Shown one piece after another: positions 55,562 through 64,000 of a stretch of DNA of 64,000 nt; within the stretch, counting starts at the first letter, position 1, and each line of letters starts with the position of its first letter. The notes under the pieces were generated by a model that was not told the origin of the DNA, made no database searches, and saw nothing but the letters and a program-made list of their open reading frames with translations. A program made the translations under genes and the position numbers. Source of the stretch: Muribaculaceae bacterium (GTDB taxonomy: Bacteria; Bacteroidota; Bacteroidia; Bacteroidales; Muribaculaceae); the NCBI GenBank assembly GCA_017547845.1, contig JAFYNZ010000055.1, positions 1-64,000 of the forward strand. The letters run 5' to 3'.

Positions 55562-57277
55562 TTAGTTATTGTTTTCATTTTGTTGTTCTTCTTTTGTATA
55601 GAATGCTTTTTGTTGGTGGTAGAATCCTACAAAGAATCGACCCTGATCTTGCAGATCAAGATGTGATGGGAATCCATCTGCGTCAATTTTGTCAATGATT
55701 TCTTGCTTCAGTTTTTCAAAATATATCTTTCTCCCTTCGTTCAGTTTATCAGAGTGATGAGACGAAAGGTTTAGGATTGTAGAAAACACTGAGGCTGGTG
55801 TAGCACTGGCAGAGTTCATGTAGCGTTCTTTGATGGAGTGTTGATTGTTTGCTTCCTGCTGAATTTTGTCAAGCACAGCAAACAGTCTACCGCAAAGGTA
55901 GCCTTGATTGGTGTTTTGATTGTCTAACATGATTTTTATTTTCTGTTCGTTATTATTTAATCTATTTAAATAAGCTTTTATAATTGCAACGCGTGTGATT
56001 GTAAGTGATTGTTCGGCACGTATTCGTCGGATGCATCCTGAATACAATGGATAAGGGTATTGTATCCCTTCGAAAATACTTTTTGCAGTGGCTTCAGGGA
56101 GGTTGGGAGTAACATCAGAAACTTTCCCTCCAAGAGTTACAGCTGAAAGAATAGCATATAGACCCATATATGGCTTTTTGTCTTTGCGATCGTCAAAGAT
56201 TTGCATATCATTAAAATGTCGAATAATGCGTTCTGCAAAATCTTTGAGAGGAATTTCTGCCCAATATGCTACTGCGATTCTTGCCGAATTTGGTGCTAAT
56301 CCTAATATATAAAATTTGTCATCGAGTGATGTCTGAAGAACTCCGGTGTAAATAGCTTCAAAGACTTTGCGAACTTGTTCGACCCCTTGGTCGGGATTGT
56401 CGGCAAGAACATCGTTGAAAGTAAATAAGTTGAATAAGCAATCTTCAGATTTCTGACCTGCTTCGTTATTGCTTGATGCCCAAAATACAAAAGTTCGGTT
56501 GCCTATAAGAAACTTATTGCGAGAGTCTGGTCTTAATAGGTGATTAAGAGCTGTAGTATATGCAAATTCTGCTTCTTTTCCAATTGGTGCATTTTGTCCC
56601 TGAGATTTTCCATAAGAGTCGTATCCGCTTTTAATTTGAAAAGATACAAGTTTAGCGGTTGCTTGACTATTGGGAATCATTGTAGCCGAAGTTGTTTCAA
56701 CAATTTGTGACCGTGTTCCGGAAATTATGCATATTTTCTCATTAAAAGATTCGTTAGTGTCGTTTTCTAAAATCAAATGTGTTTTTTCTGCCACAATTTG
56801 AGCATCACCTTCTATCAAGAAAGAGAAAAACGAAAACTTTTTATTTAGATTTTTTTCTATTTCCTCCCACAGTTGATCTTGTTTTAATTCGTTAATAATA
56901 GACTCTCTATCATTTTGATAAAAAGAGTAAATAGCTTTTAAGTCATCATTGTCAGAGTGGACATTATGGATAGACTCAACACATGCTTTAAATGTTTCAA
57001 AACACCTTTTGTCATTAGCCTCTCCTTTGTTGGAATAGCCAAACACATATGCGCTATTATCGTATAGATAATTTGCTTTAGGATTAGAAGAGCGACTAAC
57101 GGATTTTTTGACTAGAAATTGCTGTGCTCGTTTTTTGTCAATGCGTCTGTCTTCAAATCGAATGAATTTGCCATCCTTATCTATTACTAATAGAAAACCA
57201 ATTTCTTTGAATTCCATGCCATATCTTGGCAGATTATCACAACGCTGGTAATAATCGTATAATGCTTTAAGTATCAT
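55562..57277 (-). CDS. cas8c: Type I-C large subunit Cas8c (Csd1)
   Basis: 571 residues, family length. Begins [20 protein letters not shown] and includes [36 protein letters not shown] and [14 protein letters not shown], all typical of Csd1. It recognises the PAM; in I-C, an internal start also supplies the small subunit Cas11, which would be expected within the last third here. Its ATG overlaps the cas5 stop by 4 bases. Confidence 0.96.
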   Translation of the reverse strand: MILKALYDYYQRCDNLPRYGMEFKEIGFLLVIDKDGKFIRFEDRRIDKKRAQQFLVKKSVSRSSNPKANYLYDNSAYVFGYSNKGEANDKRCFETFKACVESIHNVHSDNDDLKAIYSFYQNDRESIINELKQDQLWEEIEKNLNKKFSFFSFLIEGDAQIVAEKTHLILENDTNESFNEKICIISGTRSQIVETTSATMIPNSQATAKLVSFQIKSGYDSYGKSQGQNAPIGKEAEFAYTTALNHLLRPDSRNKFLIGNRTFVFWASSNNEAGQKSEDCLFNLFTFNDVLADNPDQGVEQVRKVFEAIYTGVLQTSLDDKFYILGLAPNSARIAVAYWAEIPLKDFAERIIRHFNDMQIFDDRKDKKPYMGLYAILSAVTLGGKVSDVTPNLPEATAKSIFEGIQYPYPLYSGCIRRIRAEQSLTITRVAIIKAYLNRLNNNEQKIKIMLDNQNTNQGYLCGRLFAVLDKIQQEANNQHSIKERYMNSASATPASVFSTILNLSSHHSDKLNEGRKIYFEKLKQEIIDKIDADGFPSHLDLQDQGRFFVGFYHQQKAFYTKEEQQNENNN

Positions 57278-57972
57278 CGTAGAATCTCCTCGCTATTAAT
57301 ATGTGGAACATTAATGACTCCGTTTTTCATCGTTGCACGATAAAACATTGCGTCGGGACTTGATGCATTTTTTGCAAAGTCCATATCGTAGAGCATTATA
57401 CCCAAATCTCTATCTTCTGATATTGAAGACGTTAATGTGTCGTTTTCAGTATCGATGTATCTAAAAGAGGCAGAAAATTCTCTCGTACCCAAATAGGGCT
57501 GATTGAAACATTGGCCTTTGCGAGCACGGCGTTCAAACATGGCATTGTATTTACCAGGGTTTTCGTCTTTGCGCAACTGATCTGACTCTTCATTGTCAAT
57601 CTGTGGATTTTTAGAGTCTTTTCGTTTCCATTGAGGTATGAATTCAAGTTGAGCCCAGATGCGATAGCGTACATCTTTAAGAATCAGGGAGTTTTTCTGT
57701 TGTCTTTTATCCTCAATAAAAATGGGATTTTTGGACGCGACAGCTCCAACTTCGTTTCGGCGGATAGATGTCCATTTGATGGGGTTTAACACCTCAATTT
57801 TGGTAACTTGCCAGCGAATAGCCGGTTTCCAAAATATTGCTTCGAAAATAGCTCTTGCAGCAGAAGGTGTAATGACATCATAACTGACTCGCTCGACTTT
57901 CAGTTCGGGTCGAGTGAAGCATGCATAGTCACCCCAGACTTCAATGCAAAATTCTTTGTTGTTGTAACTCAT
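57274..57972 (-). CDS. cas5c: Type I-C Cas5 (crRNA-processing endonuclease)
   Basis: 232 residues. Opens FCIEVWGDYACFTRPELKVE and has SYDVITPSAARAIFEAIFWK and QCFNQPYLGTREFSASF. In subtype I-C, which lacks Cas6, Cas5 cleaves the precursor at each repeat. Its substrate here would be the minus-strand transcript of the array at 53759-54496. Confidence 0.96.
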   Translation of the reverse strand: MSYNNKEFCIEVWGDYACFTRPELKVERVSYDVITPSAARAIFEAIFWKPAIRWQVTKIEVLNPIKWTSIRRNEVGAVASKNPIFIEDKRQQKNSLILKDVRYRIWAQLEFIPQWKRKDSKNPQIDNEESDQLRKDENPGKYNAMFERRARKGQCFNQPYLGTREFSASFRYIDTENDTLTSSISEDRDLGIMLYDMDFAKNASSPDAMFYRATMKNGVINVPHINSEEILR

Positions 57973-57991
57973 ATTATGTGGTTTTAATAAT

Positions 57992-60139
57992 TTATACGAT
58001 AAATGTTTCTTCTAATAATGCGTTTTCGATTGTCAATCCAATCCGTTCGTTATACTGATATGGAGACGATATGACATATATATTTTCATAGATTTCTTCA
58101 ATAGCATTGTTGCGAACAAGTTTGTCAAAATCGTACTTACGAATATTAACGCTATATTGAGATATCTCTCTCATCAATCGATAGGATGGTCCAAAGTTTC
58201 TAAGTTGCTCGATTAGTTTTGAATTATCATTCCAATATACGATAACTCCAATCGTAGCATCATCAATGAGTCTGAATTTCGTTGATGCCTCCTCAAATTG
58301 ATGTTGAGAGCCATATAACATAGAACTTATTTGTTCCTTGTCAAAAGTTTCGGTCCGGCAGTGTAATTGTTTGAAATATTCAGTCATCGCATTTGGAGAA
58401 AACCAATCATGATTTGTGCCCATATTGAGGCGTGCATTGTTTGATTTGGTCATCATGCCCGGAGGTAGGGGCCTATTGAGCTTAAATACATAAGTAGTGC
58501 TTACACCCAATTTGCCTTCACGATTACATCTTCCAGCTGCTTGAAGTACAGAATCCAACCCGGCTTCTTGTCTATATACAACCGGGAAGTCAACATCTAC
58601 GCCGGCTTCAATAAGTTGTGTTGCTACTACACGCACGATTTTAGCAGGGTCCGAAAGATGTCTCTTAACCGTTTCAATTGTCTCCTTGATATGAGCAGAA
58701 CACATCATTCTGGAGAGATGCAATGTGATTCCTTCACTTTTTTCTGAAAGATGTTTGTATATTTCGAACGCATCTTTGCGTGTGTTGACAATGCAAAGGA
58801 CTCTATCGTGCTTCAGCATTCTATCTGCAATATCTTCATGTGTCGATGATTCTGTGTCAAATGATAGTTCGACTCTCTTCAGACGCTGATGTAGATTAGC
58901 CTTTGTAGGTATGATTTCATTTATATTAGGTAGTGCTTTAAATGTATGAATCGTTCCTCTTATTTCTCCATTTAGAATCGGTTGACTTGCTGTAGTAAAT
59001 AGAATTGATGTGCCAAACAAACTTTTTAAGGTATTAAATGTATCAACTATTGGCTGCAGAAAGTCCAATGGAAGTGTTTGTACTTCGTCAAGAATGAGAA
59101 TACTTTTTGCTATATTGTGCAACTTTCTGCAGTGGGATGGCCTATTGCTGAATAGAGACTCCAATAATTGCACATTAGTGGTCACAATAATAGGGTAGTC
59201 CCAGTTTTCAGTCGCAAGTTTGAGCTTTTTGTTTGCTTCATTTGGGTCAATATTAGAATGATGCTCTAAGACATTTTCATCACCAAATATATTGCGCAGA
59301 ACTTGTGCTGTCTGCGTGATAATACTTGTATAAGGGATTGCAATGATAATTCTCTTCAGATTGTTGCGTTTAGCATGGTGTAATGCCCATAACACAGAAG
59401 CTAAAGTCTTGCCTCCTCCGGTAGGTACTGTAAGACTATAAAAGTCGACATTTCCATTACTTGCATTCATGCAATATTGCTGAACTTCGTTTCTGATCTT
59501 ATTGACTTCTGTATCGGGGGCATTCTTTTTCAGTTTGTCCATGTGAGCTGAGAACATATCTATAAGTTCGTCAATAGAGGATTTTCCTCCTCTTAGATTG
59601 CTTTGCTCGGGCATCATGAATTTTTCGGTGTCGAGATAATCTGCATCAACAAGGCAACTATAAAGCATACGAATTACGTGGTGTAAGTCTTTCGGATTTT
59701 GACATGGGGGTAACTTTAGGTCGACTTCAAGATTGCAGTCTGAGACTTCTTTAGGAATCTCTTTGTTGAGATTTTCTTGTTTTTCTCCATAGTCGTATAG
59801 TCCACGATGATGTCCCATAATGATATTATCAATCAATTGGTAATATGGTGGTTGGGAAAATAATTGCTTGGCTATCAGCGCACCGACATAGGCGTGACTA
59901 TAATCTCCTTCCACTTTGATATTAGGGTCATAGCCGCTTTCTTTCATGATGTGTTGTTGGAAAGCAGTTTTTTCTTTGCCTTTGTCGTGAAGCAATCCAA
60001 TGACTTTGCCCCATTCGGACATTCCAAAATCGCTTGCAAATTGCGATGCAAGGGTTGCGACTCCGAGTTGGTGATCATCATTTGACTGAAGATCTCCATT
60101 GCTATTGATATGTGAAATGATTATGTTTTTTAAGTCCAT
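57992..60139 (-). CDS. cas3: Cas3 nuclease-helicase
   Basis: 715 residues. HD nuclease domain (~15-200, IGLLHDKGKEK with the HD pair) followed by a superfamily 2 helicase with Walker A TVPTGGGKTLAS, DEVQ box (ILDEVQTLP), FTTASQP and the late QLIEAGVDVDFP and QAAGRCNREG motifs. Everything needed to degrade target DNA is present. First gene of the cas operon. Confidence 0.96.
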   Translation of the reverse strand: MDLKNIIISHINSNGDLQSNDDHQLGVATLASQFASDFGMSEWGKVIGLLHDKGKEKTAFQQHIMKESGYDPNIKVEGDYSHAYVGALIAKQLFSQPPYYQLIDNIIMGHHRGLYDYGEKQENLNKEIPKEVSDCNLEVDLKLPPCQNPKDLHHVIRMLYSCLVDADYLDTEKFMMPEQSNLRGGKSSIDELIDMFSAHMDKLKKNAPDTEVNKIRNEVQQYCMNASNGNVDFYSLTVPTGGGKTLASVLWALHHAKRNNLKRIIIAIPYTSIITQTAQVLRNIFGDENVLEHHSNIDPNEANKKLKLATENWDYPIIVTTNVQLLESLFSNRPSHCRKLHNIAKSILILDEVQTLPLDFLQPIVDTFNTLKSLFGTSILFTTASQPILNGEIRGTIHTFKALPNINEIIPTKANLHQRLKRVELSFDTESSTHEDIADRMLKHDRVLCIVNTRKDAFEIYKHLSEKSEGITLHLSRMMCSAHIKETIETVKRHLSDPAKIVRVVATQLIEAGVDVDFPVVYRQEAGLDSVLQAAGRCNREGKLGVSTTYVFKLNRPLPPGMMTKSNNARLNMGTNHDWFSPNAMTEYFKQLHCRTETFDKEQISSMLYGSQHQFEEASTKFRLIDDATIGVIVYWNDNSKLIEQLRNFGPSYRLMREISQYSVNIRKYDFDKLVRNNAIEEIYENIYVISSPYQYNERIGLTIENALLEETFIV

Positions 60140-60188
60140 AATACTGAAGTTTTGAGGATTAGATTTTAAGTCTAAATTTTTGTAATGG

Positions 60189-60222
60189 CAAATTTAATGA
60201 ATGTTTTTGGATTTGCAATGTT
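60189..60222 (-). promoter_or_regulatory. Promoter of the cas operon
   Basis: Minus strand -33 TTG near 60216-60218, 19-bp spacer, -7 TAAATTTG (60196-60189), about 50 bases before ATG 60139. With the CRISPR leader deleted, it may also be the only promoter for the array. Confidence 0.55.
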
Positions 60223-60373
60223 TTTTATCTTGTTTTTTATTGATTTGTTGGAAATTGGTTTCAGATGTGGTTGATTAGGTAGATTATGGATAGCTTGACG
60301 CGTTGAGTGGTGCGACTGCACTCTGCTATCGGTAGAGTAGCGAGGGTGGTGACGGGGGAATGGGGGATAGGGC

Positions 60374-60403
60374 AAGGCAGTCGGTTTCGCAATCGACTGT
60401 CTT
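60374..60403. terminator. Hairpin upstream of the cas promoter
   Basis: AAGGCAGTCG / CGACTGTCTT with a 10-base loop and a TTTTT run about 8 bases later on the plus strand. It may end a transcript arriving from outside; no gene on the plus strand precedes it. Confidence 0.35.
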
Positions 60404-60459
60404 GAGGGTGTTTTTCATAGTTTAATAACTAACCTAACATCATGAAACGATAATCTATG

Positions 60460-60720
60460 CCTTTATAACACGCGACGCTTATCTTGGTTCACGCTATTGA
60501 CGGTTTTAACGCATGGAGTCGGATGTGGGGTCTGCACAGAGTGAGTAGCATCCGGTGGTGGCGTCCGCTATGCTCACTGACCACCGGTTAACCGAGGTAT
60601 TACCCCTCTCGGGGTATCTGCGACGCTTCAATCCTGCACGTTGGTTCATGCTGCGGATGGTTTTTACGCATGATGCGGGGTAGATATAGCCGTTGTGGGG
60701 TGCGATATTAGGAGTAATTG
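60460..60720. other. Structured non-coding region with diverged direct repeats
   Basis: No credible ORF from 60140 to 60813. Within it, TTGGTTCA(C/T)GCT...GGTTTT(A/T)ACGCATG occurs twice (about 60485-60515 and 60641-60671). Between the copies, CCGGTGGT (60554-60561) pairs with ACCACCGG (60582-60589), GTGA+GCAT (60543-60553) pairs with ATGCTCAC (60572-60579) in an interleaved, pseudoknot-like order, and TACCCC-TCTC-GGGGTA forms a hairpin at 60601-60616. Could be an RNA gene or the remains of a repeat element. Confidence 0.4.
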
Positions 60721-60813
60721 GTGGGGGAGTGTGAAAATTTTTTAATGGGGGGTTAAACCTTAGAGGGGTAGTGGTGTCAAAGAGGTGTATCAGTAACTTT
60801 TAATAGAAGATAT

Positions 60814-61326
60814 ATGATGAAACCGGAAGATAAATTGAAGCAGAAATTCGGCCAGGACCCGGGTTTTAGGGTGCCTGACGGATATTTTGATGATGTCTTC
60901 GCTAAGATATCTGCATCGTTGCCTGAGAGGGAGGTTGCAAAACCTGCACCTATGACCAGATGGCAGCGTATCAAGCCATATGTGTATTTGGCTGCGATGT
61001 TTGCCGGCATTTGGTGCATGATGAAGATGTTCTACATGATGACCTCGATGCCTGATGTGTCGCTTGATAATCCTCCGGCTATGGTCGCAGAGGCTATGTC
61101 TCGTCCAGAAGTGATGGATGAGGTGATCTCTGTGGAAAGTGTTTCAGAGGAGGAACTGGTGGCAGAAGTTGCGGCAAACTATGAGTCATGGGAAGAGTTT
61201 GAAGCCGACTTTGACTATGAGCTTGAGCAAGAGTATGCAGAGATTGACTTGTCGGAATTGTCGGCGTCGCTTGGTATGGATGCCGGTGACGAAGAAGCAT
61301 GGGCTGATGAGTCGGAGAGTATATAA
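60814..61326 (+). CDS. Single-pass membrane protein, possibly anti-sigma-like
   Basis: 170 residues. The start KFGQDPGFRVPDGYFDDVFA resembles short Bacteroidetes proteins encoded beside ECF sigma factors. One membrane helix (~55-75) is followed by a very acidic C-terminus (~110-170, many Glu/Asp). No sigma factor gene is in the window, so the anti-sigma idea is weak. The Spy-like gene follows 28 bases downstream. Confidence 0.7.
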   Translation: MMKPEDKLKQKFGQDPGFRVPDGYFDDVFAKISASLPEREVAKPAPMTRWQRIKPYVYLAAMFAGIWCMMKMFYMMTSMPDVSLDNPPAMVAEAMSRPEVMDEVISVESVSEEELVAEVAANYESWEEFEADFDYELEQEYAEIDLSELSASLGMDAGDEEAWADESESI

Positions 61327-61354
61327 TGTTATTTAATTGATAATCAAGGTGTCT

Positions 61355-61819
61355 ATGAAAAGAAATATCGTTATATTGTTGGCAGTGATGATGCTATCGT
61401 TGCCATGTGTAGCTCAACGCAAGGACTCTGTGAAGGGCAACAGAGCAGAGTGGAAGAAGGAGTTGCAAGACTTCAAGTATAAGTATTTGGCTCAAGAGGT
61501 GGAACTCACTGAAGAGCAGCAGGAGAAGTTTTTCGAGCTCTATGTCAAGATGGAGTCGGAGTTGAAAACCGTAGACTCTGACTGCAAGGCGGCTCAGAAG
61601 GCTGTCAAGGCTGAGGGCGAACACACCGATGCTGAGTATGAAAAGGCTCTAAATGCGTTGCTCAATAAGCGTGTGATGAAGGGTCAGATAGAGAAACGCT
61701 ATTACGACCAGTTTAAGACTTTCCTTTCGGTCAAGCAGCTTTATAAGTTGAAGACTGCAGAGCAGAAGTTCAATAAGAAACTTATGGAGCTACGAAAGAA
61801 GGAACATAAAGCAAAGTAG
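61355..61819 (+). CDS. Spy/CpxP-like periplasmic protein
   Basis: 154 residues from ATG 61355. Signal peptide MKRNIVILLAVMMLSLPCVA. The rest is a charged helical protein with ELTEEQQEKFFELYVKMESE, the LTxxQ-type pattern of Spy chaperones, and a basic tail. It probably protects envelope proteins. It lies between the membrane protein gene and the large MG2-domain gene, with short gaps, suggesting one transcript. Confidence 0.72.
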   Translation: MKRNIVILLAVMMLSLPCVAQRKDSVKGNRAEWKKELQDFKYKYLAQEVELTEEQQEKFFELYVKMESELKTVDSDCKAAQKAVKAEGEHTDAEYEKALNALLNKRVMKGQIEKRYYDQFKTFLSVKQLYKLKTAEQKFNKKLMELRKKEHKAK

Positions 61820-61845
61820 ATTGACATTCTTATTAGGTAGGTGAT

Positions 61846-64000
61846 ATGAATAAGATTATAAAGAGGGTTGTGGCGACGTTGGTGGCTACAACCTTTTTGC
61901 TAAAATTATCGGTGGCCGGGTTTGCAGCGGGTAAGGCAGAAGAGAGCAAGGTGGATATGGCTTATCCACAGCAGGTGGAGCAGAATGCTCAAGCAGAATT
62001 GCAACGTGCGTTGGCTGATGGCGACGGACTCGGAGTGACTCGCTCGGTGCTTCAGATCTCGGCAGCTCGCTGTGCAGTGTCGACCGATACGATTGTGTCG
62101 GCAATAGCTATGATTGACTCGTTGGTGGCAGATCAGCCGTCGGATATTCGCTCGTTGCTCTATCTGTCGGAGGCAATGCTCTATAATAAGATATATAGCT
62201 ATGACAGATACAAATATAATAGGCGTATTACGACTGATACTGTGCCAGATGATTGCCGACAATGGAGTCGCAGACACTTCGCTCAAAAGATTCTTGATTT
62301 GACAAGTCTTGCGACTGCTGATAGCGAGTTGCTAATCTGTCGACCGATAGGCAACTATAAGTCGGTGCTTGCCGAGTTGGACAGCGAACAAGAATTGTTT
62401 TATCCGACGCTTTACGACATGGTGGCGTATAACGCAATCAAGTTGCTATCATCGTTTACTGATTCGATGGAGATACCATTCGGCAAATCAGACGATAAAC
62501 CCGATCCGAGCGTTGTGGCTGAGAAGCGTATTGCGCAGCTGATTGACTCGCTTGTGAGAATGCATGCAGAGCGAGGCGAAGTGGCTGCTGAGATAAAAGC
62601 TATCATTGAGAGAGCAATATACGTCGATGATTCGAAGGACTATAATGAGCTGATGTTTGAAGGCTACGAAAAGTATTCCCATTCTGAATATTCGGCAGAA
62701 TTTCTCTTGGAAGTCCGTGAATTGGGTGAGAAACGAGCTGACGAGTTTTTGCACAAGTGTCAAGACTATCTGCAGAGATTTCCGGTGTCGTATAGGTCAG
62801 AAGCAATCAAGGAAATTGTAAAGACCATGACTGAGCCGACCGTGAAAATTCGCAGACTTAAAGGTCGCTATATGTCAACTGACGATGTCATGATTGATCT
62901 CTCAGTTAAGAACGTGTCAAAAATTAGAGTGAAACTTTATGCTGTTGACAACAAACTATTTTATAAATCGAATAGCACTATCCGAAAAGAAGATATGCTT
63001 CATGTGAAGACGTTAGAAGTTTCTTGTGAGATAGATTCCTTGTCAATAGTTGAGACTGTAAAGCAAATAAATATTGGGAGGTTGGGTTATGGTTGCTATA
63101 TGGTCGGAATATTTGTAGGATATGATGATACAAATGAATTTAAACCATATTTATGTCATCGGTTTGTGGTGACAGATATTCAGGTGTTGTATCTGACAGA
63201 GAAAAATCGACAATGCAAGATTTACGTTGTTAATGCACAGACGGGGCATCCGATTGAAGGCGCAATAGTTCAAGCCGGAGGTAGAGTTTCTAATACTGAT
63301 TCTAATGGTTGTGTCTCTTTTATCGGTACTAAGAAAAACAATTATCTAAACAATTATATTGTTACTAATGGCGCAGACCAAGTATATGGAGATTTCAGAG
63401 GTTTGTATGAAAATGATGTCAAAAGAGATATTGATTATGAAATCATAACAGATTTACCGATTTATCATCCCGGTGATACTGTGAAATATATGGTAATAGC
63501 ATATGAGACAATAGATAAAAAAGCTCAGATGCTCACTAATCACACTGTGAATCTTAAAATTAAAGATGCAGCAGGCGAAGATGTCGCACAAGTATCCTTG
63601 ATAACGGATAGCTTCGGTAGAGCAATCGGAGAATATAAATTGCCTGAAAATTGCGTAAGGGGACATTTTATTTTAAAGACCAAATATGATTCTCATTGGT
63701 TCCGTGTGGAAGATTATAAGGCGCCCACATTTTATGTCACATTAGACGAAGGAAGTTCGACATTTCAGGTAGGTGATAAAATACCTATCAAAGGGCAGGT
63801 GATGTCATATTCAGGAATGCCTATAGCTAATGCGTCGATATCAGTAAATATAGGTTATTTCGCTTTCTGGACATATAGTTCTGACAATGAGTTTGTTGCG
63901 TCAACAGTTACTGATAATCAGGGTAGATTTTGTGTGGAGTTGGAAACCGAAAATTTAAGGGGGACTCCGTATGAATCAGGATATTATAAAATTACGGCAT
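61846..64000 (+). CDS. Alpha-2-macroglobulin-like (MG2-domain) protein, N-terminal part
   Basis: 718 codons in the window, open at the right edge. Signal peptide at 1-28 (MNKIIKRVVATLVATTFLLK...FAAG). A helical region (~30-325) precedes beta domains: VKIRRLKGRYMSTDDV, a carboxypeptidase-regulatory-like segment (IYVVNAQTGHPIEGAIVQAG), then MG2 signatures YHPGDTVKYMVIAYE and FQVGDKIPIKGQVMSYSGMP. Bacteroidales homologues reach ~1900 residues and are TonB-plug-like or macroglobulin-like surface proteins. Whether the thioester is present cannot be seen here. Confidence 0.85.
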   Translation, partial: MNKIIKRVVATLVATTFLLKLSVAGFAAGKAEESKVDMAYPQQVEQNAQAELQRALADGDGLGVTRSVLQISAARCAVSTDTIVSAIAMIDSLVADQPSDIRSLLYLSEAMLYNKIYSYDRYKYNRRITTDTVPDDCRQWSRRHFAQKILDLTSLATADSELLICRPIGNYKSVLAELDSEQELFYPTLYDMVAYNAIKLLSSFTDSMEIPFGKSDDKPDPSVVAEKRIAQLIDSLVRMHAERGEVAAEIKAIIERAIYVDDSKDYNELMFEGYEKYSHSEYSAEFLLEVRELGEKRADEFLHKCQDYLQRFPVSYRSEAIKEIVKTMTEPTVKIRRLKGRYMSTDDVMIDLSVKNVSKIRVKLYAVDNKLFYKSNSTIRKEDMLHVKTLEVSCEIDSLSIVETVKQINIGRLGYGCYMVGIFVGYDDTNEFKPYLCHRFVVTDIQVLYLTEKNRQCKIYVVNAQTGHPIEGAIVQAGGRVSNTDSNGCVSFIGTKKNNYLNNYIVTNGADQVYGDFRGLYENDVKRDIDYEIITDLPIYHPGDTVKYMVIAYETIDKKAQMLTNHTVNLKIKDAAGEDVAQVSLITDSFGRAIGEYKLPENCVRGHFILKTKYDSHWFRVEDYKAPTFYVTLDEGSSTFQVGDKIPIKGQVMSYSGMPIANASISVNIGYFAFWTYSSDNEFVASTVTDNQGRFCVELETENLRGTPYESGYYKITA

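Noticed and set aside
60172..60375. 67-codon frame upstream of cas3
   Set aside because: It runs over the cas promoter and has a low-complexity His/Pro/Ser start; no sign of coding.

Overview
The window comes from a Bacteroidales bacterium, probably a gut or oral anaerobe; Muribaculaceae or Prevotellaceae is a guess. Support for this: many promoters of the Bacteroidetes type (TTTG, 19-20 bp, TAnnTTTG), secreted proteins with type IX-like C-terminal tails, BspA-type leucine-rich repeats, rubrerythrins with a Fur/PerR-type regulator, meso-diaminopimelate dehydrogenase, and an AspT/aspartate-decarboxylase operon. Almost every gene is intact. The exceptions are two genes cut by the window edges and a truncated cas4.

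Layout. 1-6.2 kb: two paralogous secreted repeat proteins and a divergent Crp/Fnr regulator, linked by matching palindromic operators. 6.2-13.9 kb: guanine deaminase, a DUF4301 protein, a lipoprotein behind a tandemly repeated promoter module, a peroxide-defence operon (perR-like, reverse rubrerythrin, rubrerythrin), an S24-type repressor, tilS and tRNA-His. 14-20.3 kb: aspartate:alanine exchanger with aspartate 4-decarboxylase, ddh, and a second AspT-family transporter. 20.4-27.3 kb: a compact five-gene, AT-rich operon. 27.7-34 kb: hemerythrin/LuxR pair, PBP1A, and a biotin-dependent carboxyltransferase with two biotinyl domains. 34-40.1 kb: secreted FN3 protein, SMR exporter with a structured leader, DcaP-like porin, Ntn-hydrolase. 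40.2-47.4 kb: YgbA-like and AlkD-like proteins, then a TolC/MacA/MacB efflux operon ending in a LytS/LytTR two-component pair. 47.6-53.4 kb: ruvX, relA, rpmE2, nucleoside phosphorylase, dprA, thioesterase. 53.7-60.2 kb: type I-C CRISPR-Cas. 60.8-64 kb: membrane protein, Spy-like protein and the start of an alpha-2-macroglobulin-like protein.

Two accessory systems stand out. The operon at 20427-27271 encodes, in transcription order, a DUF2971 protein, a Ser/Thr kinase fused to BspA-type LRRs, a small protein that I read as a remote NADAR (ADP-ribose glycosidase) relative, a DarT-like DNA ADP-ribosyltransferase fused to a von Willebrand A domain, and a PP2C phosphatase. It looks like a TerY-P-type kinase/phosphatase/VWA triad wired to a DarT-type toxin and its eraser. 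I do not know it as a described defence system. The type I-C locus keeps all interference genes, but a deletion joins codon ~66 of cas4 to the middle of a CRISPR repeat. The rest of cas4, cas1, cas2 and the leader are gone, so the array is probably frozen and expressed by read-through from the cas promoter.

A third coherent story is regulatory. The Crp/Fnr gene at 5585 sits next to a perfect TTGAC-N4-GTCAA palindrome, and both secreted-protein promoters carry such a palindrome in place of the -33 element at nearly the same spacing.
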